Numbered from the stretch's first letter, positions 44,959 through 54,076 are shown. The stretch: DNA of 64,000 nucleotides from Oceanicola sp. 22II-s10i (GCF_002210105.1 NZ_AQQU01000004.1:62001-126000); one strand, 5' to 3'. A program made the numbers and translations. The notes: generated by a model from the sequence alone, not told the origin.

Positions 44959-46050
44959 ATGAAATACCTTGCCGGCGCACTCTGCGCCGTGTCCATGTGC
45001 GTCGCCGCCCCGGCGATGGCCCGTGAAATCACCGTCGGCGCCTATACCTCGCCGCAGAGCACGCCGAACACCCACGGCCTGTTCCCCGGCACCAAGCGAA
45101 TGACCGAGCAAAGCGGTGGCGAGTTGACCTTCGAGCTGTTCACCGGCGGGTCCATGGGCGGACCGAAGGAACTGCTGGGCAACGTCGGCTCCGGCATCCT
45201 CGATGCGGCGTCGGTGGTGGGCATCTACGTCAGCTCGCAGATCCCGACCTCGTCGATGCTCAGCTCCCTGCTGGTGGTGGGCGACGATCCCAAGGTGATG
45301 GTCGGCGCGATGAACGAGATGCAGCTGCTGAACTGCCCCGAGTGCAAGGACGAGCTGGAACGCAACAACGTCGTGGGTCTGTCCTGGACCGGCATCGCGC
45401 CGGTGCACATGATCTGCCGCGACCCGATCTCCGGCCTTGCCGATCTGCAGGGCAAGAAGGTGATCGGGCCTTCCGGTCTCGGAATCGCGCTGCAGGCCAT
45501 CGGCGCGACGCCGGTCTCGATCACCACGGCCGAGATGTACGAGGCGATGAACCGCGGTCAGGCCGACTGTTCGGTGGGCTCCATCGCCTGGCTCGACACC
45601 TACAGCCTGGGCGATTTCTCGAAAGGCCTCTGGGACACGCCGCTCGGGTCCTATTTCGGGGTGATGAACTGGACCCTGAACAAGGACCTCTGGGCAGACC
45701 TGTCGGAAAAGGAAAAGCAGATCTTCCACGACAACCTCGCCCAGCAGATCGGCGATGTGATGTGGGGCTATGAAGAGGACGACCGCGAGGCCATCGCCAA
45801 TTTCGAGGCGAAGAACGGCCCGGCCACCACGCCGGATCAGGCCTTCAAGGACGCTTGGAACGAGCAGAAGGCCGTCGCCGTGCAGGCCGCCATCGACAAG
45901 GGCGTCAAGGACGGCGTGCCGAATGCCGAAGCGAACGTGCGGAAGTTCATGGAACTGGCCGAGAAGTGGAAGGGCATCGTCGCCGACGGCGAGGGCTCCA
46001 AAGACCACTACATCGCTGCCCTTCAGCGCGAGATCTTCGACAAGCTCTGA
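44959..46050 (+). CDS. Orphan TRAP transporter solute-binding protein (DctP family)
   Basis: A 363-residue receptor with a signal peptide (MKYLAGALCAVSMCVAAPAM|AR) and the DctP fold: GGELTFELFTGGSMGGPKEL, LQGKKVIGPSGLGIALQAIG, MYEAMNRGQADCSVGSIAWL. ATG 44959 follows GGAGGAGG. No DctQ/M genes are near; the dctQM set at 15413-17479 belongs to another receptor. It follows CYP153 on the same strand, which suggests a ligand linked to hydrocarbon or fatty-acid oxidation (inference). A perfect terminator ends the unit. Confidence 0.88.
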   Translation: MKYLAGALCAVSMCVAAPAMAREITVGAYTSPQSTPNTHGLFPGTKRMTEQSGGELTFELFTGGSMGGPKELLGNVGSGILDAASVVGIYVSSQIPTSSMLSSLLVVGDDPKVMVGAMNEMQLLNCPECKDELERNNVVGLSWTGIAPVHMICRDPISGLADLQGKKVIGPSGLGIALQAIGATPVSITTAEMYEAMNRGQADCSVGSIAWLDTYSLGDFSKGLWDTPLGSYFGVMNWTLNKDLWADLSEKEKQIFHDNLAQQIGDVMWGYEEDDREAIANFEAKNGPATTPDQAFKDAWNEQKAVAVQAAIDKGVKDGVPNAEANVRKFMELAEKWKGIVADGEGSKDHYIAALQREIFDKL

Positions 46051-46070
46051 CCGGCTCTCCGGACCGGACG

Positions 46071-46098
46071 AAGGGCGCGGGAAACCGCGCCCTTTCTC
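46071..46098 (+). terminator. Terminator after the orphan TRAP receptor
   Basis: AAGGGCGCGG (46071-46080), loop GAAA and CCGCGCCCTT (46085-46094) make a perfect 10-bp stem followed by TCTC. It abuts the end of the convergent gpgS gene. Confidence 0.85.
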
Positions 46099-47326
46099 AT
46101 GCCGGGTCGCCGAATTCCCGCAGGTCGGCCGCCACGGCCTTAAGCATGTCGGCCATCAGGTCCGGGTCGGCGGAATGCACGCGGTTCCACGTCGGGATGA
46201 AGGGTGTCTCCGCGGGGTTGTCGAGGAACACGCGCCCGGCTTCGATGATGTTCTCGGCGAACATCTCGATTGACGCCTCCTCGACGTGCCGGTCGACGTA
46301 GAGCCCGTTCATCCGCGCGTCGTTGTAGTAGCTGTCCAGCAGGTCGAGCGCCGAGCGATAGTAGGTCGCCTTGAGCGTGCGGAAGACCTCTTCGTTGAAC
46401 ACCGTCCCGTCTGCGGCCAGCTTGCGGTAGATCGCCTTGCAGATGTCGATCGACATCCGGCTCAGGCCCTTTGACTTGTCCTCGGGCGACAGGTCCTGGT
46501 GCTTGTGGTCGTAGGCGTCGCTGATCTCGACCTGACAGACCGACTTGGGCGCGAGGTTGCGCCACGCCTCGGACAGCACGCCGATTTCCAGCCCCCAGTC
46601 GGACGGGATCCGCAGGTCCGGCAGGATCGAGGTCCGCATCGCGAATTCGCCCGACAGCGGGTAGCGGAAGGCGCGCAGGTAGTCGATGTAGTCGCGGTCG
46701 CCGATCACCTTCTTGAGCGCGATCAGCAGGGGCGAGACGAGGTTGCGGCTGACCCGGCCGTTGATCTTGCCGCCGCCGATGCGGGCGTAATAGCCCTTGG
46801 CCACCTGATAGGGGAAGTTCGGGTTCGCCACCGGATAGACCAGTCGCGCCAGCATCTCCTTGTCGTAGGTGACGATGTCGCAATCATGGATCGCCACCAC
46901 GGCACTGTCCGCACAGGCGATCAGGAAGCCGAGGCAGGACCAGACGTTCTTGCCCTTGCCCGGCTCGACCGGCGCCAGCCCCAGACCCTCAAGCCGCTTC
47001 TGGATCTCCAGCATCCGGGGGCTGTCGTTCCAGATCACAACGTGGTTCTGCGGCAGGACCGAGAAGAAGTCGCGCGCATGGCGATACTGCGCCTCGTCCG
47101 CCTGATCCAGGCCGATGACGATCCGGTGCACATAGGGCACCTGTGCCAGTTCATTGAGGATGTTCGGCAGCGCGTCGCCTTCGAGTTCGGAATAGAGCGA
47201 CGGAAGGATCAGCGAGATCTTTCGCGTGGTTGCGAATGTGACCAGTTCGCGGGTCAGATCTTCGTTCGTCGTGGTGCGGAGATTGTGGATCGTGGCAATG
47301 TTGCCGTTCTGATGAAAGTCCGCCAA
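46097..47326 (-). CDS. gpgS: Glucosyl-3-phosphoglycerate synthase (GT81)
   Basis: A 409-residue GT-A enzyme: ISLILPSLYSELEGDALPNI, the DxD metal site in VAIHDCDIVTYDKEM, and GLEIGVLSEAWRNLAPKSVC. It should transfer glucose from a nucleotide donor to 3-phosphoglycerate, the first step to the compatible solute glucosylglycerate; mannosylglycerate synthases are the near alternative. The start is TTG at 47326, with AGGGAT 7-8 bases upstream; no ATG or GTG occurs in frame before the conserved N-terminus. gpgP lies 18 bp upstream. Confidence 0.86.
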   Translation of the reverse strand: MADFHQNGNIATIHNLRTTTNEDLTRELVTFATTRKISLILPSLYSELEGDALPNILNELAQVPYVHRIVIGLDQADEAQYRHARDFFSVLPQNHVVIWNDSPRMLEIQKRLEGLGLAPVEPGKGKNVWSCLGFLIACADSAVVAIHDCDIVTYDKEMLARLVYPVANPNFPYQVAKGYYARIGGGKINGRVSRNLVSPLLIALKKVIGDRDYIDYLRAFRYPLSGEFAMRTSILPDLRIPSDWGLEIGVLSEAWRNLAPKSVCQVEISDAYDHKHQDLSPEDKSKGLSRMSIDICKAIYRKLAADGTVFNEEVFRTLKATYYRSALDLLDSYYNDARMNGLYVDRHVEEASIEMFAENIIEAGRVFLDNPAETPFIPTWNRVHSADPDLMADMLKAVAADLREFGDPA

Positions 47327-47344
47327 GTTACGATCCCTATGCCG

Positions 47345-48142
47345 CTAATTCCCTGCCAGTTCCGAAACTAGCGCGAGGATCGTTTCGTTCCAACCCGCGG
47401 GACCGGGTTTCGTGCTGCGGCGGATGCGCCCCGCGCGTTCCCCGGCCAGAGTCGGCATTTCGGGCGAGGCCGGGTTCTCGATCACCACGCCGTAATCCGC
47501 GGCCTCCAGCATCTCGACATCGTTCGGGGCATCGCCAAGGGCGATCGTCCGCAGCGATGCGGCGCCGTCACCGGAATACTGCCGCACCACCTCGGCCATG
47601 CGGTCTGCCTTGGTGCCTCCGAAGGACAGCGTCAGGAACCGCCCGCCACGCCGTGCGCTGACACCCTGTTCGGCCAGCGCGTCCAGGAACGCGTCGCGTT
47701 CCTCGGCGGTGCCCGACCAAAGGCCGGGTTCTGAAAAGGCCCGTTGCTTTGCCAGCCGCGCCTGTTCCGGGGGCAGGCCGGTCTGCAGCGCCACCTCGGA
47801 TGTGTCCCAGTCGCCGAAGCCGACGAAGTGGTTGCGCAGCCGCCCCGGCACCGCGTCCAGACAGGCACGCAGACGGATGTAGTCGTCGCCACGTTCCAAC
47901 GGCGTTTCGCGCGGCCCCAGCAGCCCCGCGCCGTTTTCGACGATGGCAGGACAATGCGCGAGGCGCATGTCGGCACGCAGGCGGGCGATCTCGGCGGCGG
48001 TCTTGGAACTGGCCAGCACCACCGGAACCCCCAGCCCGCGCAGCTGCGCCAGAGCCGGCAGCGCCGCCCCCCACGAATAATCCTCGTGGTCGAGAAGGGT
48101 GCCGTCCAGATCGCTGAACACGATGAATGGCGGTGTGCTCAT
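47345..48142 (-). CDS. gpgP: HAD-family glucosyl-/mannosyl-3-phosphoglycerate phosphatase
   Basis: A 265-residue Cof/MpgP-type HAD phosphatase: nucleophile motif FSDLDGTLLDHED, motif II VVLASSKTAAEI, cap domain, and motif IV in ALGDAPNDVEMLEAADYGVV. It would remove phosphate from the GpgS product to give glucosylglycerate. Its place directly before gpgS in the same operon is the main evidence for the glucosyl assignment. ATG 48142 follows AGAGG. Confidence 0.86.
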   Translation of the reverse strand: MSTPPFIVFSDLDGTLLDHEDYSWGAALPALAQLRGLGVPVVLASSKTAAEIARLRADMRLAHCPAIVENGAGLLGPRETPLERGDDYIRLRACLDAVPGRLRNHFVGFGDWDTSEVALQTGLPPEQARLAKQRAFSEPGLWSGTAEERDAFLDALAEQGVSARRGGRFLTLSFGGTKADRMAEVVRQYSGDGAASLRTIALGDAPNDVEMLEAADYGVVIENPASPEMPTLAGERAGRIRRSTKPGPAGWNETILALVSELAGN

Positions 48143-48189
48143 GTCGCCTCTTGCCCCGTCAGCCGGTCATGGGGTAGACGAACCGTCGC

Positions 48190-48265
<76 letters not shown>

Positions 48266-48321
48266 TCCAAGCCTTTGATATTTCAGAAAACCCTTGCGTC
48301 ACAGGGGGTTCGACCGTTCTA

Positions 48322-48341
48322 TGGTTACACTTTTGGTTACA
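48322..48341 (+). repeat. Direct repeat upstream of integrase
   Basis: TGGTTACA occurs at 48322-48329 and 48334-48341, 12 bp apart, between the tRNA and the integrase start. It could be integrase arm-type sites or an operator; position is the only evidence. Confidence 0.4.
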
Positions 48342-48355
48342 AACTGAAGCGTGAC

Positions 48356-49936
48356 ATGGCTGGAAAGATTCGGCATCTGGTGAACCGTTCGGGCAGGTAT
48401 CATGCCCGGCTTGTGGTGCCCCGAGACCTGCAACAGATCGTGGGCAAGACCGAGCTGAGGAAGCCGTTGGGTGGTGACTATCGGCAGGCACTGCGCCTGC
48501 TACCCGGAGCGGTTGCAGAGCTTCAGCACGAGATTGCCCTAGCAGAGCGCAAAGTCGCCCCGGCCACACGGGCCGCGCAGGCGCGCTATCCTCTGGCGCC
48601 TGATCAGATCGCACACAGTCACTACATGCAGCGTCTGGCGTTCGATGACGCGCTCAGAAACGATCCTCGTTATGCCAGCGTCGGGATAGACGATGTGCTG
48701 GTGAAACGGCTGCGTGAGGCCGTCGCGGGCAGGGCGACGAACGAAGAGCTGGTGGAGCTGGTAGGCGGGCAGCTAGAGCGCTTCAGGGCGCTAGGGAACG
48801 TCGATGCCGCGCCCGGCACGGATGAGTGGCGCGTGATCGCCCGTGCGCTCTGCGTGGCCGAGCTGGAAGCGCTGGCGCGGGTTGCTGAGCGCGATGAAGG
48901 CGACTTCGCCGGTGCGGCTACTGCACCGGTGATCGTGGAGGCCACGCCGCCAGAGGAACCCAAGAAGCGCGTCAGCCTGTCCCGGCTATGGGAGGACTAC
49001 AAGGCCAACCGGATGGAAGCCGGCTTCATGCGCACTGAGGGGAGGCGTCAGAACACGGTGGTGGATGGGCTGCGGAAGTTCGTCAAACACGACGACGCCG
49101 CGCGCCTGACCAAGAAGGATATCACGCAGTGGCGTGACAACCTGATGAAGACCCTGTCCGCCAAAACGGTGAGCGATGTTTACCTGTCCACGATCCGGAC
49201 CTTGTTGGGATGGGCAGTCGAGAACGATCTTCTGACCGAGAATGTCGCGGCACATGTCCGGCAGAGGAAGCCACGGAAGCAGCATGCGCGGGAACAGGGT
49301 TACACCGATGAGGAAGCCCGGAAGGTCATTGCAGCTTCACGCGCCTACCAGCCGCACAGGGATGAGAAGGGCAGGGTGCGCGAGAAGCCGGGGATGACGG
49401 CGGCAAAGCGGTGGGCGCCGATCATCTGCGCTTTCACCGGGGCGCGGATCACCGAAATTACGCAGCTTCGAAAAGAGGACGTGCGCGAAGTGGATGGCCG
49501 ATGGGTGATCAGGATCACCCCGGAAGCGGGCTCAGTGAAGGCCGGGGGCTTTCGTGACGTGCCAATGCATCGGCAGATCGTGGAAGAGGGCTTTATCGAG
49601 TTCGTGAAGGTCGCGCCCGATGGGCCGTTGTTTCACGAAGAGAAGAACCCCGACCGGTTCGCCGCAGTTGCGACGCAGATTTCGAACCGACTGGCGACGT
49701 GGTTGCGCGTGAACGGGCTCTGTCCGGAAGGGTTGCAGCCTAGTCATGCGTGGCGGCACCGGTTCAAGACGCAGTGCCGTGAGCTGGGTGTCTCGGATCG
49801 CGTAGTGGATGCGATCCAAGGGCACACTGGTAAGACTGCCGGGGACAGTTATGGGGATGTGACGCTCAAGACGAAAGCGGATGCTGTCAAAAAGCTAAAG
49901 TTTTACGAATTTTCGATAAGAACACTTGAGCCTTAA
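48356..49936 (+). CDS. int: Tyrosine recombinase (phage integrase)
   Basis: A 526-residue integrase. The N-terminal part (KIRHLVNRSGRYHARLVVPR) is an arm/DUF6538-like start, followed by a SAM-like core-binding domain near residue 205-300. The catalytic domain has R364 (GARITEI), H464 and R467 (SHAWRHRF), H490 (IQGHTGKTAGD) and the nucleophile Y499 (DSYGDV). It catalyses integration at, and excision from, the adjacent tRNA-Val. ATG 48356 is the first in-frame ATG after the tRNA. It is convergent with the DUF2971 gene. Confidence 0.94.
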   Translation: MAGKIRHLVNRSGRYHARLVVPRDLQQIVGKTELRKPLGGDYRQALRLLPGAVAELQHEIALAERKVAPATRAAQARYPLAPDQIAHSHYMQRLAFDDALRNDPRYASVGIDDVLVKRLREAVAGRATNEELVELVGGQLERFRALGNVDAAPGTDEWRVIARALCVAELEALARVAERDEGDFAGAATAPVIVEATPPEEPKKRVSLSRLWEDYKANRMEAGFMRTEGRRQNTVVDGLRKFVKHDDAARLTKKDITQWRDNLMKTLSAKTVSDVYLSTIRTLLGWAVENDLLTENVAAHVRQRKPRKQHAREQGYTDEEARKVIAASRAYQPHRDEKGRVREKPGMTAAKRWAPIICAFTGARITEITQLRKEDVREVDGRWVIRITPEAGSVKAGGFRDVPMHRQIVEEGFIEFVKVAPDGPLFHEEKNPDRFAAVATQISNRLATWLRVNGLCPEGLQPSHAWRHRFKTQCRELGVSDRVVDAIQGHTGKTAGDSYGDVTLKTKADAVKKLKFYEFSIRTLEP

Positions 49937-49947
49937 TAGAGGGAACT

Positions 49948-50904
49948 TTACGTGCTGACGCGCAACGGTATGTCAGAGAGGATGACCTTGCTCGCGGCGT
50001 TCTCAACGCCGGCTGCTTCCAAAACGTCCGCAAATGCTTTGTAGCTCATGTATGGATATTCAGTGGGGCCAACAATAATGCGGTCTAGGAGCGACGGAAT
50101 GTCTGCCCCGAAGAGGCCGTGCTCTGGCTCATTTGCTAATCTGAGCTTGAATACAGTTTGTGGGGTCCCGTTTATTACTAGCGTTGCCTTCGTCATTTCG
50201 GGGCTAATTCCTTCTGAGGGCCGGTAGTAGAGGCGCCATTCCTTCTCTTCCTCAAATCCTGGGTGCTTCGTGGCAATGGCTAATCTGAACAGCATCCTGT
50301 GGATATATGTGACTACGGTTTCTCGACCAAGGCTGCTTAGATGGGCGGCGTTCATTTCTATTGCCTGAGTAATCTTGGCCAAGTATTGGGTCAGATCCTG
50401 TTCCGACAGATATAGGACAGGAAGGGAGTAGACCGCTAACAAGTCTGTTACCGCCACCATGGGGGTATTTTTAACTATGAGTGCCGTATCTCCATATGCA
50501 CGCCACATCGAAAGGCGACCGCTCTTGTCTTCTTTAGCGTCGTGGGCGGATACACAAGCGATATAGGTTTCTGAACGCCAATCGCTTTCCCAACCGGAAA
50601 GTAGTTCATTTGCCTCCCCAATAATACCTGGGAATATGCTTTCAACTGCGTTGCGGAAGTTTTCGCCTTCATTGCCTGAAAATACTGCTCCAATAAGTTC
50701 TAGGCCATACGAAATCTCGGAGAAGTCATTCATAACTGTCGCGTTTCGAAACCATAGCTCTTTGTTTCGTATTATCTGCATGGCGGTGTCCGCTGAGGTG
50801 TAATAAGCAAACCGCTTTCCATTCTCGGCGACGCTTTGCACCTCTTCCATCAGGCCGGGATTGAAAATTTGGTAGAACTTCACTGTCGCATCATCTAGGT
50901 CCAT
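49948..50904 (-). CDS. DUF2971 family protein (accessory phage gene)
   Basis: A 318-residue protein of the DUF2971 type: FAYYTSADTAMQIIRNKELW, FRNATVMNDFSEISYGLELI, YIACVSAHDAKEDKSGRLSM with MWRAYGD, and the late EKEWRLYYRP. Function is unknown; the family often occurs as an accessory gene in mobile elements, and a defence role has been suggested only by context. Its bases are strikingly AT-richer than the surroundings (48% G+C over 50041-50100), so it was probably acquired separately. ATG 50904 follows AAGGAAAG. It is divergent from the portal gene. Confidence 0.75.
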   Translation of the reverse strand: MDLDDATVKFYQIFNPGLMEEVQSVAENGKRFAYYTSADTAMQIIRNKELWFRNATVMNDFSEISYGLELIGAVFSGNEGENFRNAVESIFPGIIGEANELLSGWESDWRSETYIACVSAHDAKEDKSGRLSMWRAYGDTALIVKNTPMVAVTDLLAVYSLPVLYLSEQDLTQYLAKITQAIEMNAAHLSSLGRETVVTYIHRMLFRLAIATKHPGFEEEKEWRLYYRPSEGISPEMTKATLVINGTPQTVFKLRLANEPEHGLFGADIPSLLDRIIVGPTEYPYMSYKAFADVLEAAGVENAASKVILSDIPLRVST

Positions 50905-51004
50905 GGTCTACTTTCCTTTTCACCGCATTCCGTTTATCCAATAATTCAAGAATGAGGCTCATCATAGTAAATTTGACGAAATCTAACCTTTCGCTCGAGA
51001 TCTG

Positions 51005-51024
51005 ATTGTGGTAATTTTGCAACA
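51005..51024 (+). promoter_or_regulatory. 20-bp phage motif, copy A
   Basis: ATTGTGGTAATTTTGCAACA, 21 bases before the portal start and in the gap between divergent genes. It is 19/20 identical to copy C (63670) and 17/20 to copy B (55766). TTG-N8-CAA symmetry suggests a protein site; the TGGTAATTT part could also be an extended -10 promoter. Confidence 0.6.
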
Positions 51025-51045
51025 CTCAGATCAAGCAGGCGATAC

Positions 51046-52224
51046 ATGGCCCTTACCGCGATCAAGAAGGCACTCGGTCTAACGACCGAAAAGAAGTCAG
51101 TCACGCTCACTGACCCCGCCGCGCTGGCGCTTTTTGGAGTAGTCCCGACCACAACCGGCCTGTCTATTGGCCCCGGCAATGCCCTGCGCGTCCCCGCCGT
51201 AGCGTGCGCGGTGTCTCTGATCAGCGAAACCATCGGTGCACTTCCGGCGAAGCTCTACCAGCGCGAGACGAAGGCCACCCTGCGCGACCACGCCGCATTC
51301 CGACTGGTGCATGACGAAGCAAACGAATGGACCAGTGCCGCGCAGCTCCGCACCGACCTGACCCTTGATGCTCTGTTGCATGGCGCTGGCCACGCACAGG
51401 TGATCCGACTGAGCGACGGCACCCCCTATGAGCTGCATCGGCTGGAACCCGGCAAGGTCCAAGAGCAGTTCGAACCGGATGGCGAACCCTTCTACCTGAT
51501 CAGCACACCGGAAGGTCAGCAGCGCCTTACCTTCCGCGACGTGCTGACGATCAAGCCTTTCGGTGGCATTTCCCCGATCACCTTGGGCCGCGAGGCAATC
51601 GCCCTGGCAATCGCTTTCGAAAGCCATATAGGCGGGGTGTTCGCCAATGGCGGGCGCCCGTCTGGCGTCATCCGCAGCCCCAAGATCATGGACATCGAAG
51701 CCAAGAAGAAGCTCGCCGCCAGTTGGTTCGTCGGCCACGGTGGTAAAGCCGCTGGCGGCACTGCCATTCTTGATGAAGGCATGGAATATCAGCAGCTCAG
51801 CATGACGCTTGCTGATCAGCAGTTCGCAGAAAACCGCCTTGAGCAGATCCGCGAAATCGCCCGCGTGTTCCGCGTTCCGCCGACCATGCTTTTCGAGCTG
51901 ACGCGCGGCACGTGGTCCAACACCGAGGAAATGGCGCGCCAGTTCCTTCAGGTGACGCTGAAGCCTTGGCTGACCGCGTGGGCTTGGGCTTACGCCCGTG
52001 TCCTGCTGTCCCCGGAAGAGCGTGCCGACGCCTATGTCGAGTTCGTCACCGACGACCTGCTGACGACCGACGCAGCCGCCCGTGCGACCGCCTACGGGCA
52101 ATATCGCTCCATGGGTGCCCTGACCGCGAATGAGGTGCGAGCTGGGTTGAACCTGCCGCCCAAGGACGGCGGTGATCGTCTCGAAAACCCCTACACGACC
52201 ACGGGCAAGGACAAGGCGGCATGA
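51046..52224 (+). CDS. Phage portal protein (HK97 family)
   Basis: A 392-residue portal: RVPAVACAVSLISETIGALP at the start of the core, TDLTLDALLHGAGHAQVIRL, ITLGREAIALAIAFESHIGG, FRVPPTMLFELTRGTWSNTE and FLQVTLKPWLTAWAWAYAR. Portals form the ring at the head vertex through which DNA enters. It is the first gene of the + strand head block, with the stop overlapping the next start by 4 bp. In most HK97-type genomes the terminase precedes it; here it does not. Confidence 0.92.
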   Translation: MALTAIKKALGLTTEKKSVTLTDPAALALFGVVPTTTGLSIGPGNALRVPAVACAVSLISETIGALPAKLYQRETKATLRDHAAFRLVHDEANEWTSAAQLRTDLTLDALLHGAGHAQVIRLSDGTPYELHRLEPGKVQEQFEPDGEPFYLISTPEGQQRLTFRDVLTIKPFGGISPITLGREAIALAIAFESHIGGVFANGGRPSGVIRSPKIMDIEAKKKLAASWFVGHGGKAAGGTAILDEGMEYQQLSMTLADQQFAENRLEQIREIARVFRVPPTMLFELTRGTWSNTEEMARQFLQVTLKPWLTAWAWAYARVLLSPEERADAYVEFVTDDLLTTDAAARATAYGQYRSMGALTANEVRAGLNLPPKDGGDRLENPYTTTGKDKAA

Positions 52225-52538
52225 AGCATCGCGCCTTCTACGGCGACGGCGAATATACCTTTGCCCTTACCGACGACATGATTGCTGAGCTTGAACGGGT
52301 GTCCGGTCTTGGGATTGGCGCCCTCTACCTTCGCACTGCGAAAGCGCAATTCCCGCTTACAGACTTGGTCGAGATCATCCGTCTCGGTCTGATCGGCGGC
52401 GGCACATCGCCCGAAGCGGCAATGCGCTTGGTGAACGCCTATGGCCGCAACCGACCGATCGGTGAGCTGTTCCCCCTCGCCATGGACATTCTGGATGCCC
52501 GTTGGAGCGGCACCGCAAACCCGGAGCCGCAAGCATGA
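52221..52538 (+). CDS. Gene-transfer-agent family tail assembly chaperone-like protein (Phage_TAC_11 type)
   Basis: A 105-residue protein with the GTA gp10/TAC_11 pattern: FYGDGEYTFALTDDMIAELE, SGLGIGALYLRTAKAQFPLT, DLVEIIRLGLIGGGTSPEAA and LAMDILDARW. Such proteins assist tail assembly and normally sit between the tail tube and tape-measure genes. Here it lies between portal and protease-capsid, out of place. Both junctions are ATGA-type overlaps, so it is fixed in the head operon. Confidence 0.75.
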   Translation: MKHRAFYGDGEYTFALTDDMIAELERVSGLGIGALYLRTAKAQFPLTDLVEIIRLGLIGGGTSPEAAMRLVNAYGRNRPIGELFPLAMDILDARWSGTANPEPQA

Positions 52539-54070
52539 CCAACCGCATCGAAATCAAAGCTGCGCTGGACGTCACCGACGAAGGCGAAATCACCGGGATC
52601 GCGTGGCCGTTCGGTGCGCCTGACCGAGTGGGAGACGTGATCGGCAAGGGCGCGATTACCGTGTCCGGCACGGTGCCGATGCTTTTCGCGCACGATCAGA
52701 GCCAAGTGATCGGGGTGTGGGATGAGATCGGTGAAACCGACGAAGGGCTGACCGTGAAAGGTCGCCTTCTGATCCACGATGTGGAGCGGGCGCGCGAGGT
52801 GCGCGCCATGATCCGCAGCAAGGCCGTTTCCGGCCTGTCCATCGGCTTCGTGACCAAAGGCGCGAAGCGCCACGCCAAGGGCCGCACCATCACTGCCGCT
52901 GAGCTGCACGAAATCTCTGTGGTCGCCGTCCCGTGTCATCCGGGCGCGCAGATCACTTCCGTGAAATCCGATGACACCCCCATGCACCACGAGGAACCCG
53001 CCATGGAAAACGAAGATATCGACGAAAAACCCGAGGCACAGACCCCGGCAAACGACGCGCCCCAGATCGACACGAAGGCGTTCAACGAAATCAAATCCCG
53101 GCTGGACCGGCTGGAAGCCAAGGGAAACCGTCCCCAAGGTGTGCATGTCACCATGGGCGAAGACGTGACCCGGAAGGCGTTCGTTTCGTTCCTGCAGGGT
53201 GACGGCATCGACAGGAAAACCCTGACCATCGCCGCCGACGCGCCGAGCTACGTTCTGGCACCAGAAGAAACCTCGAACGAATTCATCCGCAATCTGGTCG
53301 AGTTCAGCCCGATCCGATCCATTGCGGATGTGCGCACCACGTCCAGCCATACCATTCTTCTGCCGAAACGCACCGGTGTGACGAACGCGGTGTGGGTTGG
53401 TGAGACCGCCGCGCGCACCGGCAGTGAACCGACTTTCGACCAGTCGGAAATTGCGGTGAAGGAACTGGCCACCTTCGTGGATCTGTCGCTCCGCATGCTG
53501 GAAGATTCCGCCAACGTGGAAGCCGAGGTGCGCCTTGCTCTGGCCGAGGACTTCGGCGCCAAGGAAGCGACTGCCTTCGTGAAGGGTTCGACCGCGAACG
53601 AACCGACCGGCTTCATGACCGCCGCAGGCGTGGCCGAGACCAACAACGGGCATGCGACCGTTCTCGCCGCCGATGCCCTGATCAGTCTCATGTATGCGAT
53701 GCCGGCGACCTACCGGAACCGTGGCGCGTGGGTGATGAACGGCACGACGCTCGCGGTGATCCGCAAGCTGAAGGACGGGCAAGGCAACTACCTGTGGCAG
53801 CCGAGCTATCAGGCTGGCCAGCCCGAAACGATCCTTGGTCGCCCGGTGGTCGAAGCCGTCGATATGCCCGACATCGCCAGTGGCACCACGCCGATCATCT
53901 TCGGTGACTTCAAGGCAGGGTATCGCATCTATGACCGCGTGGCGCTGGACATCCTGCCCGACATGCTGACGCAGCGCACGAGTGGCATTGCCCGCTTCCA
54001 CGCCCGGCGCCGGGTTGGGGCCGGTGTGGTTCGCACGGATGTGTTCCGCAAGCTGAAGATGGTCGCCTAA
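52535..54070 (+). CDS. Fused prohead protease and HK97-type major capsid protein
   Basis: A 511-residue fusion. Residues 1 to about 145 are a U35 prohead protease: EGEITGIAWPFGAPDRVGDV, His in MLFAHDQSQ (H53), Ser in AVSGLSIGF (about S102), and HEISVVAVPCHPGAQ. Residues about 165-511 are an HK97 capsid: a delta-like region (FNEIKSRLDRLEAKG), then TNAVWVGETAARTGSEPTFD, ELATFVDLSLRMLEDSANVE and TPIIFGDFKAGYRIYDR. A protease fused to its capsid substrate is known but not the common layout. ATG 52535 overlaps the previous stop (ATGA). Confidence 0.92.
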   Translation: MTNRIEIKAALDVTDEGEITGIAWPFGAPDRVGDVIGKGAITVSGTVPMLFAHDQSQVIGVWDEIGETDEGLTVKGRLLIHDVERAREVRAMIRSKAVSGLSIGFVTKGAKRHAKGRTITAAELHEISVVAVPCHPGAQITSVKSDDTPMHHEEPAMENEDIDEKPEAQTPANDAPQIDTKAFNEIKSRLDRLEAKGNRPQGVHVTMGEDVTRKAFVSFLQGDGIDRKTLTIAADAPSYVLAPEETSNEFIRNLVEFSPIRSIADVRTTSSHTILLPKRTGVTNAVWVGETAARTGSEPTFDQSEIAVKELATFVDLSLRMLEDSANVEAEVRLALAEDFGAKEATAFVKGSTANEPTGFMTAAGVAETNNGHATVLAADALISLMYAMPATYRNRGAWVMNGTTLAVIRKLKDGQGNYLWQPSYQAGQPETILGRPVVEAVDMPDIASGTTPIIFGDFKAGYRIYDRVALDILPDMLTQRTSGIARFHARRRVGAGVVRTDVFRKLKMVA

Positions 54071-54076
54071 CAGGCT

